The position numbers and the translations under genes were made by a program. The notes beneath the pieces were generated by a model. It was not told where the DNA came from, searched no databases, and saw only the letters and a list, made by a program, of their open reading frames with translations. Below, piece after piece: positions 16,051 through 22,735 of a stretch of DNA of 24,681 bases (within the stretch, counting starts at the first letter, position 1; every line of letters begins with the position of its first letter). The DNA lies in NCBI GenBank assembly GCA_946496415.1, contig CAMMGP010000001.1, forward strand, positions 1 through 24,681. The letters run 5' to 3'. Source of the DNA: an uncultured Clostridia bacterium. GTDB lineage: Bacteria > Bacillota > Clostridia > Christensenellales > Aristaeellaceae.

Positions 16051-17064
16051 GTGGTCAAACTCGATGATGTAGCGCGTTTGGCGGGCGTGTCCAAGGGCAC
16101 GGCGTCGCGCGTGCTCAACAACCGGGGCTATATATCGCCGCAAACGCGGCAGAAGGTAAAGCAAGCGATGAAAGCGCTCAATTACTTTCCCAACGAGAAT
16201 GCCCGCAACCTTCTGCGACAGCGTTCCGGCATGATCGGCGTAGTCGTGCCTACGATCACCTATCCGTATTATTCAGAGATCATATCCCATCTGGAGCGTT
16301 GCCTCAAGGAGCACGACTACAAAATGCTCCTCTGCAATACGGCATTCAATGCCGGCAACAACATTGACTATGTGCATACGCTCTCTAAGAATCGCGTCGA
16401 GGGCGCGATCCTGTTCAACTATCAGCTGGAGAACAAGGATTACGATGCGATTCCCTTTCCCATCGTTTCCATCGACCGCTTCGTCAAGGACAGCGTTTCC
16501 TTTGTCGCGTCCAATCACGAGCAGGGCGGCCTGTTGGCGGCCAACCATCTGATCGAGTGCGGTTGTCGGCATGTGATCCAGGTGGGCGGCTCCTTTCAAG
16601 AACTGACGCCTTGGAATATCCGCCATGTCAAATTCCGCGAAACCATGCGCGAAAATGGCATTGAGTGCATCAGTTACGAGCAGGCCTCCGACGACCATGA
16701 TTTCCACGATTATCGGGAGATCGTCCTCCAGCTGTTGCGCCAATACCCCGACACAGACGGCTTTTTCTGCAATGATCTGTGCGCCGCCGCAGCGCTTAAT
16801 GCCGCTACTTCGCTGAGCATACGCGTGCCGGAGCAATTGAAGATCGTCGGCTATGACGGCACCATTCTTTCAGAGATCGTTACCCCGGCCATCACCAGCA
16901 TTTGGCAAGATGTGCAAAAGATCGCCACATCCGCCTGCGAGATCCTGTTTCAGCGCATCGAAGATCCAGACACAACGCCCTGCAATATGCTCATTGGCGT
17001 CAAGTTGCTCAGGCGCGGAAGCACTGTGCCGGCGCGGACGCCCGAGATGCCGCCGAAGCGATAG
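16051..17064 (+). CDS. LacI-family transcriptional regulator
   Basis: A 337-aa repressor-type protein. The N-terminal helix-turn-helix and hinge are clear: KLDDVARLAGVSKGTASRVL (about 3-22), then NYFPNENARNLLRQRSGMIGVVVP. The sugar-binding core spans about 60-325, with IPFPIVSIDRF, SNHEQGGLLAANHL, GFFCNDLCAAAAL and IVGYDGTILSEIVTPAITSI. The start is GTG at 16051, with AGGGGGG 8 nt upstream; the frame is open further upstream, but that part lies across the promoter. It diverges from the GRE operon and has the CUT1/GH172 operon facing its end, so either or both could be its targets. The effector is probably a sugar or sugar phosphate of this pathway. Confidence 0.93.
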   Translation: MVKLDDVARLAGVSKGTASRVLNNRGYISPQTRQKVKQAMKALNYFPNENARNLLRQRSGMIGVVVPTITYPYYSEIISHLERCLKEHDYKMLLCNTAFNAGNNIDYVHTLSKNRVEGAILFNYQLENKDYDAIPFPIVSIDRFVKDSVSFVASNHEQGGLLAANHLIECGCRHVIQVGGSFQELTPWNIRHVKFRETMRENGIECISYEQASDDHDFHDYREIVLQLLRQYPDTDGFFCNDLCAAAALNAATSLSIRVPEQLKIVGYDGTILSEIVTPAITSIWQDVQKIATSACEILFQRIEDPDTTPCNMLIGVKLLRRGSTVPARTPEMPPKR

Positions 17065-17083
17065 CGTCCGGCGGCATCGTTCT
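17046..17083 (+). terminator. Probable terminator overlapping the LacI-family stop codon
   Basis: GATGCCGCCG (17046-17055) pairs perfectly with CGGCGGCATC (17069-17078) over a 13-nt loop containing the TAG stop (17062-17064), followed by GTTCTTT. The tail is short. The facing GH172 gene ends at 17095, so the stem lies in a convergent gap, but no T-run is present for that direction. Confidence 0.55.
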
Positions 17084-17094
17084 TTGCCGAAAGG

Positions 17095-18438
17095 TCAGCG
17101 GTAGTCCTCGCGCAGCTTTGCGGCGAAAGCCGTATTCAGCGCCGATTCCCGGCGCGCTTTTTCTTCTTTGATGCGGAATTGCGCTTCGCGGCGGGGGCGA
17201 TACTCCTCCCAGCGGCGCTCAAAGGCCTCGCGCGCCTTTTTTTGCTCGGGGGTAAGGTCGGCGCGTGGGTGCGGGGCGGGGATGGGCGCGGGCGTCACCG
17301 GCAGGCGCTGTTCCACCGGCAGTATGCTCATATCCGCCTGCGTGGGCAGAAGTTGATACCAGTAGGCGGTGGAACTCCAATCGTCGCAAAGATGGTTGGC
17401 GTGACCGTGCTCTATGGTCACACGCAGGCTCTTCTCGAAGTATACAGGATCCGTGATATGGAAGCGGTAAGCGACATGGAAGCCGTCCGTATCGCCTTCG
17501 TGCACGATGGTGCCGAAGAAGGGGAAGGCGTTGCGCTGCATGCCCCAGGCGTGGTTGAAGTAGTCCTCCGTACCGGTGCCGTTGAGGCTGGGATACTCCT
17601 CGCCATCGATGAAAAACATGTCGTTGCCCTCGCCCCACCAGCTTCCCTGGAAGTGGCGCACGCTGAGGTTGCAGCCGATGTAGTGCCCCTTGCCCTTTAC
17701 GTCCAGCACCACATAGTTGTCCTCGCCCTTGAGGTTGACCATCGTGTTCACTTCGGGGCTGTTGGTTTGTATATCCGGACCCCAGCCCTTGCAGGGGTTG
17801 GCGCGGTTCCACTTGGCGTGAAAGTAGGCGGTATCCTCCGGCAGCGGATGTTTGTACATTTCATAGTCGATATTGAAGTAGAGGATAAACGGCAGGTCGT
17901 TTTCGTTGATGATCTCGATCTTTGCCTTCTTGTTGAAGGGCATGGGTAGATAGCAGGAAACCGAGCAGGGCGCGCCGTAGCGTCCCGCCTCCTCGGGCTT
18001 GAGCGATACGTTGAACGGCAGCGAGGAGAAATTGCCCGGATAGCAATTGCCGATGCAGAAGAAGTCTCCCAGGGGCGCGAGAACGCTGGGCGTATCCTGG
18101 TCATCCCAGGTCATGCGAATAAGAACTTTGCGGTAGTAGAAGGGATCATAGTCGTCACGAATGACGCCCAGGGCCGGATGAATCTCGTTGACGGGCGCGC
18201 ACAACGCGTTGAGTTCGGGATCAAGTATGCTTGGCCCGTTAACGCGGCGGCAGGACGAGGTCATCCAGATGTGGGTAATGCAAGCGGGGCCTTCAATCTC
18301 GCCCAGCACGATGGTTTCGCCGGCGGGGATCATCCAATAATCCTGGTTCATGCCGCGCTGATCCCAGCTGGCAAGGCGGCCGTTGCGGGCGCTTTTGACT
18401 CTGGTGAGGTCGTTGAACATTCCGGTTATCTGTCCCAT
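17095..18438 (-). CDS. DUF2961 / glycoside hydrolase family 172 enzyme
   Basis: A 447-aa enzyme of the DUF2961 family, now classed as GH172. Characterised members are alpha-D-fructofuranosidase / difructose dianhydride I synthase-hydrolase (Bifidobacterium) and D-arabinofuranosidases, which form jelly-roll oligomers. The core motif is present: WWGEGNDMFFIDGE, then GTGTEDYFNHAWG. By my count Glu270 and Glu291 fall at the positions I recall as the catalytic pair of the Bifidobacterium enzyme. A charged, probably helical tail of about 70 residues follows the core. There is no signal peptide, so it acts in the cytoplasm on imported sugar. AGGAGG lies 8 nt before the ATG. It is the last gene behind a CUT1 importer, 24 bp after the permease. 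With GH32 nearby, alpha-fructoside or difructose anhydride cleavage is the best guess; arabinofuranoside is an alternative. Confidence 0.9.
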   Translation of the reverse strand: MGQITGMFNDLTRVKSARNGRLASWDQRGMNQDYWMIPAGETIVLGEIEGPACITHIWMTSSCRRVNGPSILDPELNALCAPVNEIHPALGVIRDDYDPFYYRKVLIRMTWDDQDTPSVLAPLGDFFCIGNCYPGNFSSLPFNVSLKPEEAGRYGAPCSVSCYLPMPFNKKAKIEIINENDLPFILYFNIDYEMYKHPLPEDTAYFHAKWNRANPCKGWGPDIQTNSPEVNTMVNLKGEDNYVVLDVKGKGHYIGCNLSVRHFQGSWWGEGNDMFFIDGEEYPSLNGTGTEDYFNHAWGMQRNAFPFFGTIVHEGDTDGFHVAYRFHITDPVYFEKSLRVTIEHGHANHLCDDWSSTAYWYQLLPTQADMSILPVEQRLPVTPAPIPAPHPRADLTPEQKKAREAFERRWEEYRPRREAQFRIKEEKARRESALNTAFAAKLREDYR

Positions 18439-18462
18439 GGTGGTATCCTCCTTGCGATGCGT

Positions 18463-19296
18463 TTATCCCTTGACGGCTCCAGCGGTCATGCCCTCCATAA
18501 CGTTTCTCTGGAAAATGATATAGAGGATCAGTTCAGGAACGATAATCATCACGCTGTACGCGGCGATGCCGGCGTAATCGACGCTGTAGCGGCCGCGCAG
18601 GAAGGCGATGCCGCGCGAGAGCGTGTAGTTGGCGGAATCGTTCAGCATGATCGAGGCGAAGGGATATTCGTTCCAAATATACAGCAGGTTGAAAATAATC
18701 ACCGTCGCCAGCACGGGGCGGGCGATGGGCGCGATCACGCGCACGATGAGTTGCCCCAGCGAGGCGCCGTCGATGATGCAGGCTTCGTCGATCTCCCGCG
18801 GCACTGTGCGCAGATAATTCACGAACAGCAGCGTATTGAACGAAACCGATGTAGAGATATAGGGCATCACCAGACCGATCTTCTCTCGCAGACCAATGAA
18901 ATGGTTGATGCGGTAGATGGGGAAGAGCAGTATGAACGGACTAATCGCCAGACCGATGAGCATGAACGTATACAGCGCCGCGCGCACTTTGCCGCGCTTG
19001 TAGTCCAGGCGCGCCAGGGCGAAGGCGCTGGCAAAAGTGATGGGAATCTCAATGGCAAGCGTCACCAGGGCGACAAGCGCCGTGTTGCGATAGAGCAAGC
19101 CCAGATCCAGCTTTTCCAGCGCTGCGGCATAGTTGGAAAAGCTGGCCGACGCCGGCAGCGACAGGGGATCACGCATAATCTCGGCATTGTCCTTGAGGGA
19201 GATGAATACCAGCCAGATCAGCGGCAATATCACGAGGAAGGTGATGAGCGCCAGGGCGACGTACATCAGCGTTCGTGTAGACCTGTGTGTTACCAT
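18463..19296 (-). CDS. CUT1 sugar ABC transporter permease (MalG/UgpE type)
   Basis: A 277-aa inner-membrane permease with about six hydrophobic helices. The BPD_transp_1 coupling motif (EAA loop) is EIDEACIIDGASLGQLIVRV followed by PIARP, near residues 168-193. It ends in the typical QRNVMEGMTAGAVKG tail of this group. AAAGGAGG lies 7 nt upstream of the ATG. The gene begins 1 bp after the stop of the other permease and is followed after 24 bp by GH172. With the partner permease and the binding protein it forms an oligosaccharide importer whose ATPase is not encoded here. Confidence 0.95.
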   Translation of the reverse strand: MVTHRSTRTLMYVALALITFLVILPLIWLVFISLKDNAEIMRDPLSLPASASFSNYAAALEKLDLGLLYRNTALVALVTLAIEIPITFASAFALARLDYKRGKVRAALYTFMLIGLAISPFILLFPIYRINHFIGLREKIGLVMPYISTSVSFNTLLFVNYLRTVPREIDEACIIDGASLGQLIVRVIAPIARPVLATVIIFNLLYIWNEYPFASIMLNDSANYTLSRGIAFLRGRYSVDYAGIAAYSVMIIVPELILYIIFQRNVMEGMTAGAVKG

Positions 19297-19297
19297 G

Positions 19298-20179
19298 TCA
19301 CAGCCTCCTTTCGCCGTGTTCGCGGGTGATAAACATGTAGGCGCCCATGATGACGAAAGAGATCAGGAAAGTCACCGTTGCCAGGGCCATGCCATACCCA
19401 TATTCGCCGCTTGCAAAGGTCATATCGTAGGAATATGTCACCAGCGTTTCCGAATAGTGCGTAGGTCCGCCGCCTGTAAGCTGTTGCACGACTTCAAAGA
19501 TCTTCATCGAGCCGGTGATGATCAGTACGCCTACGGAGATGAACGTGCCCTTCATCATCGGCACGGTGATGCATATCAGCCGCTGCCAGAAGTTTGCCCC
19601 ATCTACGGCGGAGGCTTCGTAGACTTCGGTGGGGATCGTCTTTAGGCCTGCCACATAGATCGCTGCGATATAGCCGACCTGTTGCCAGAAGTAGACCACG
19701 GAGATGCTGTATGGCGAGAGCGTGTCGCCGCCGATCCACTCCAGCGCCAGCGCGTCAAGGCCGATAGAGCGCAAGACGTTGTTGATCAGGCCCGTCACGG
19801 GATCCAGGATATAGCCCCAGATGACGCCGACGATGATGCTGGCGATGATTGCCGGCGAAAACAGCAGCGCCTTGCTGACGTTGGAAAAGCGCAGCCTTTG
19901 ATTGAGCAGCAGAGCCACGAAAAACGAGCCGACGCCCAGCAGAATCAGCGACATCACCAGTATGATGCAGGTGTTTTTCAGGGCGATGCCAAAGCTGGGA
20001 TCGTTAAAGAGGCGAATGTAGTTGTTCCAGCCGTAAAAGCGCGGCTTGCTGATGCCGCTGTAACGCATGAAACTGTAATAAATGGCGATGAATACCGGCA
20101 CGATCAGATATACGATGTAGACCGCCAGCGTCGGCGCCAGAAGGATTACTTTATTTCTCGTCTTGCTAAGCCAACCCAC
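19298..20179 (-). CDS. CUT1 sugar ABC transporter permease (MalF/UgpA type)
   Basis: A 293-aa inner-membrane permease with about six helices, starting after a short basic N-terminus (MGWLSKTRNK). The EAA loop reads EVYEASAVDGANFWQRLICI followed by TVPMMKG, near residues 195-222. The start codon is GTG at 20179: AAGGAG is 9 nt upstream, an in-frame stop lies just before it, and the overlapping ATG two bases upstream is in another frame. A hairpin with a T-run separates it from the binding-protein gene. It partners the MalG-type permease downstream. Confidence 0.94.
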   Translation of the reverse strand: MGWLSKTRNKVILLAPTLAVYIVYLIVPVFIAIYYSFMRYSGISKPRFYGWNNYIRLFNDPSFGIALKNTCIILVMSLILLGVGSFFVALLLNQRLRFSNVSKALLFSPAIIASIIVGVIWGYILDPVTGLINNVLRSIGLDALALEWIGGDTLSPYSISVVYFWQQVGYIAAIYVAGLKTIPTEVYEASAVDGANFWQRLICITVPMMKGTFISVGVLIITGSMKIFEVVQQLTGGGPTHYSETLVTYSYDMTFASGEYGYGMALATVTFLISFVIMGAYMFITREHGERRL

Positions 20180-20233
20180 ATGTGCTCACTCCTTCTCGAT
20201 CCTGGTAAGCGTCGCCGCCACGCGCTGGCGGGG

Positions 20234-20276
20234 AAAAGAGCGCCGGCCTACCGGCATGGGTAGCGACCGGCGCTCT
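20234..20276 (-). terminator. Intercistronic hairpin/attenuator between binding-protein and permease genes
   Basis: On the complement, AGAGCGCCGG and CCGGCGCTCT form a perfect 10-bp stem (20267-20276 with 20237-20246) with an inner CTACC/GGTAG stem, followed by TTTTCCCC. It lies in the roughly 150-bp gap between the two genes. It is probably a partial terminator or 3'-protecting structure that raises binding-protein mRNA over permease mRNA. Confidence 0.7.
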
Positions 20277-20332
20277 GGCGCCTGCTTGGGCTGCGGCTTG
20301 AGCAGACGCTGGTGCCTTGCGCGCGGGGATGC

Positions 20333-21622
20333 TTACATCGCTGCCTCCGCGATCGCCGCGTCAATGATTTCCACCGCTTCTTCAGTGGTGATGTTGTTGA
20401 GCATCAGCGAGTTGAGCGCGTCGTAGAACGGCTCGTTGATCGTGGGAGAGAGCGTCGCCACCGGGTTGGCGGCCGTTATGCTGGTGTTGCCGTTGGCGAG
20501 CGCCGCGGCGATTTCCGCGAAGGCGGGGTTGTCGTTGGTGAACTCCAGGTCCTCGTAGTTGGTAGCGGGCATGTTGGAGTTCTCATAGAGAATGGCCGAG
20601 CCTTCCTCGCCGAAGTAGAAAGCCAGGAAGCGATAGACGGCGTCCTTCTTGGCCGCGTCTTCGCCGACGGAGGCGCTGACGACGAACGGAGCGTTGCCGA
20701 ACTGGTTGTTGATGTTCTGCGCGTATTCAGAATCGCTAAATTGCATGCCCCACCAGAAACCTACGTCATCGCCCAGCGCAGTGCCGATTTCAGCGGCGTC
20801 CCACTGGCCGGAGGTGAAGATCGCCGCCTGGCCGGTGGTGAAGAGGTTCTTGGCCTCAAAATAGTCGATGGTGGCCATGTTGGCCGGGAAGGCGCCCATT
20901 TCGCCCATCTCGCCCAGCTTGTCAAACAGCGGGCTGAAAATGGCGCTGCTGGCTTCGCCGGCGGTCAGCGCGTCCACATTCTCCGCGTATCCGTAGCGCA
21001 GCAGGCAGTCCAGCCAACCCCAGACGCTGTAATTGGTCATCGCGCCCTGAGCGAAGGTGGTCATGCCGCCTTCAGAGAAGGTTTCGATCATGGAAAGGAC
21101 GTCTTCGTAGGTGGTGGCATCGCTGGGATACTCTACGCCGTACTCGTCGAAAATCGCCTTGTTGTAGTAGAAGCCCGTCACCAAAGAGGTGTAGGGCAGG
21201 CCGATGATCTCGCCATTTTCGTTGACATAGCAGCTCTTCATGGCGTCAGACAAAGCCCCGCTGACCTCGGGATAGGTTTCGAGGAACTCGTCCAGCGGCA
21301 GCAGGAAGCCGTTGTTGCCGTATTCGGGAACGTCGCCTTCCGTGCACCAGAAGATGTCAGGCAGTTCACCGGTCTGCGCCCACAGACGCATCTGCGTGAT
21401 GTGATCCTCAGAGGCATTCTCGATCAGATCGATGGTTACGTCGGGATTGGCTTCCTGGAAAGCCTGGATCGCCGCATAGACTGCCGGTTCCTGTTCCGCG
21501 CAGTTGGCTACGTGGATTGCCAGCGTGATGGTAACATTTTCTTCTGCGGACGCGACTGCGGCCATGGACAGAAGCAATGCTACGACGGTCAAGAGGGCAA
21601 AAAGCTTGCGTACGGTCAACAT
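20333..21622 (-). CDS. Extracellular sugar-binding protein, CUT1 family
   Basis: A 429-aa secreted binding protein of the SBP_bac_1 (MalE/UgpB-like) type. The signal peptide ends in ASA|EE near residue 26; there is no Cys, so it is not a lipoprotein. Family signs are AIQAFQEANPDVTIDLI, QTGELPDIFWCTEGDVPEYGNNGFLLPLDEFL, GEIIGLPYTSLVTGFYYNKAIFDEYG and a late FTSGQWD segment with aromatic residues suited to sugar stacking. AAGGAGG lies 7 nt before the ATG. It is the first gene of the operon, about 87 nt downstream of the predicted mRNA start. It probably binds an oligosaccharide that GH172, and perhaps GH32, then cleaves in the cytoplasm. Confidence 0.94.
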   Translation of the reverse strand: MLTVRKLFALLTVVALLLSMAAVASAEENVTITLAIHVANCAEQEPAVYAAIQAFQEANPDVTIDLIENASEDHITQMRLWAQTGELPDIFWCTEGDVPEYGNNGFLLPLDEFLETYPEVSGALSDAMKSCYVNENGEIIGLPYTSLVTGFYYNKAIFDEYGVEYPSDATTYEDVLSMIETFSEGGMTTFAQGAMTNYSVWGWLDCLLRYGYAENVDALTAGEASSAIFSPLFDKLGEMGEMGAFPANMATIDYFEAKNLFTTGQAAIFTSGQWDAAEIGTALGDDVGFWWGMQFSDSEYAQNINNQFGNAPFVVSASVGEDAAKKDAVYRFLAFYFGEEGSAILYENSNMPATNYEDLEFTNDNPAFAEIAAALANGNTSITAANPVATLSPTINEPFYDALNSLMLNNITTEEAVEIIDAAIAEAAM

Positions 21623-21715
21623 TCAGATTCCTCCTTATTTTTGCGGTCGTGCCGCGATTGGACGCATGAGAAGTACGTTTCAAATATATTCATCGATAAT
21701 CACATTTTCAAGTAC

Positions 21716-21744
21716 ATTATAACGGCTGCGATGCGCTTTGTCAA
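21716..21744 (-). promoter_or_regulatory. Perfect consensus promoter of the CUT1/GH172 operon
   Basis: On the complement: TTGACA (21744-21739), a spacer of exactly 17 bp, and TATAAT (21721-21716). Both hexamers match consensus at all positions. Transcription should start near 21709, leaving an 87-nt leader. Such a strong promoter usually needs a repressor or attenuation to be regulated. Confidence 0.9.
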
Positions 21745-21852
21745 TGGTATATCTTAATTATATTAGCGAATTCGGGCAAATTATATCCAAATTATAGGTG
21801 TGAAACCATATTTTTTACAGAAACAGCGCACAAAGAATCACGAAATTATATG

Positions 21853-21864
21853 GCAATCGATTGC
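21853..21864. promoter_or_regulatory. 12-bp perfect palindrome with central CG, LacI-type operator candidate
   Basis: GCAATCGATTGC is self-complementary with a central CpG, as in many LacI-family operators. It lies about 110 bp upstream of the -35 of the CUT1 operon, inside an AT-rich stretch. No second copy was noticed in the window, and the half-site differs from the repeats beside the LacI-family gene. Confidence 0.4.
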
Positions 21865-21881
21865 TTTATGATGTTGCGGAA

Positions 21882-21919
21882 AGAGCCTGGGGGATGGAAG
21901 AGAGCCTGGGGAATGGAAG
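21882..21919. repeat. Tandem duplication, 2 x 19 bp
   Basis: AGAGCCTGGGGGATGGAAG (21882-21900) is followed directly by AGAGCCTGGGGAATGGAAG (21901-21919), with one difference. It lies in the gene-free stretch between the CUT1 operon and the PepSY gene. Apart from this repeat, the palindrome at 21853, the promoter at 21716-21744 and the terminator at 21953, I see nothing else in 21623-22065. Confidence 0.8.
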
Positions 21920-21952
21920 AGCACGGCCTGCATGCGCTATATCGCGCGTGAA

Positions 21953-22002
21953 ACGCATAAAAGCCCGCCTCCACGATCTTGTGGAGACGGGCTTTTATGC
22001 GT
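21953..22002 (-). terminator. Long bidirectional terminator hairpin after the PepSY gene
   Basis: ACGCATAAAAGCCCG (21953-21967) pairs with CGGGCTTTTATGCGT (21988-22002), extended by CTCCAC/GTGGAG around a GATCTT loop; one mismatch (21968/21987) interrupts 21 pairs. T-runs occur on both strands within the stem. It lies 63 bp beyond the stop of the minus-strand PepSY gene and probably terminates the two-component operon. Confidence 0.85.
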
Positions 22003-22065
22003 CCATAGGGGGCTTTTCAAGCGGTCGCGCGGGTTCACAGCAAACGCGCGGGCAGACTGTCCGCG

Positions 22066-22698
22066 CTAATCCCGCTCCCATTCCAGCAGTCTTCCCGTGC
22101 GGGCGTCCAGTTCAAACTCGTACTCCTGTCCGTCCAGCCAGGCGTCGCCCTCGTAGAGCAGCATTCCGTCGTCCTCGTCCATTTCCAGGCTGTCCAGTTG
22201 CGCGCCGGGGCGCAGAAGCGAAAGCGTCTGGCTGGCGCCGGCGAAGGTCAACTGCCCATTCATCAGGAATTGCCCGAAGGAGAGAGAACCGGCGGTGAGA
22301 CGGCCTGCTGGGTCGAACATTCCCCAGCCTGCGGCGGTCTCGCCGACAAACCACAGCTTCGCCGCGCCGTTTCCTTCCTCCGCGCGCAGCACGAGTGCGG
22401 CCACGTCGATAGCTTTGAGCGCCGCCTCCGCCTCGGCGCGGCTTAGAAGCGCGCTTTCCGCGCTTTCGGCTTCGCTGCGCAACGAGAGCGCCCGCCCCGC
22501 CGCGTCCAGTTGCAGCGCCCAGTGGCCGCCGCCCGCCGCGTAGGTGTGCGTCTGGCCCGTCTGCGTATCTTCCGCGGCGACGAAGGCCGCGTCCGCGGAC
22601 AGCCACGCAAGAAAGGCGTCCTCCACCGAAGCGGCGCGCGCCGCGAGGGGGGCGAATATCGTCATCAGGCATAGCGTCAGGGCAAGTATCCTTCGCAT
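22066..22698 (-). CDS. Secreted PepSY-domain protein
   Basis: A 210-aa exported protein. The signal peptide runs MRRILALTLCLMTIFAPLAARA|AS; the Cys is in the core without a lipobox context. The C-terminus has a PepSY-like element, YEGDAWLDGQEYEFELDART followed by GRLLEWERD; the middle part has an Ala/Glu-rich helix (about residues 78-100) that may be a degenerate second copy. GAGGAG lies 6 nt before the ATG. It follows a sensor kinase by 37 bp in the same direction. PepSY proteins next to two-component systems are often thought to modulate proteases or the sensor; the exact role is unknown. The frame is open far upstream, but that part overlaps the kinase gene. Confidence 0.8.
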   Translation of the reverse strand: MRRILALTLCLMTIFAPLAARAASVEDAFLAWLSADAAFVAAEDTQTGQTHTYAAGGGHWALQLDAAGRALSLRSEAESAESALLSRAEAEAALKAIDVAALVLRAEEGNGAAKLWFVGETAAGWGMFDPAGRLTAGSLSFGQFLMNGQLTFAGASQTLSLLRPGAQLDSLEMDEDDGMLLYEGDAWLDGQEYEFELDARTGRLLEWERD

Positions 22699-22735
22699 GT
22701 CGTTCTCCTCTCCCGGGCGCGCCCGGCGTCGCTTG

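Noticed and set aside
20312..21757. A 481-codon plus-strand ORF opposite the CUT1 binding-protein gene
   Set aside because: It runs through the consensus promoter and signal-peptide region of the real gene and has shadow-frame composition.
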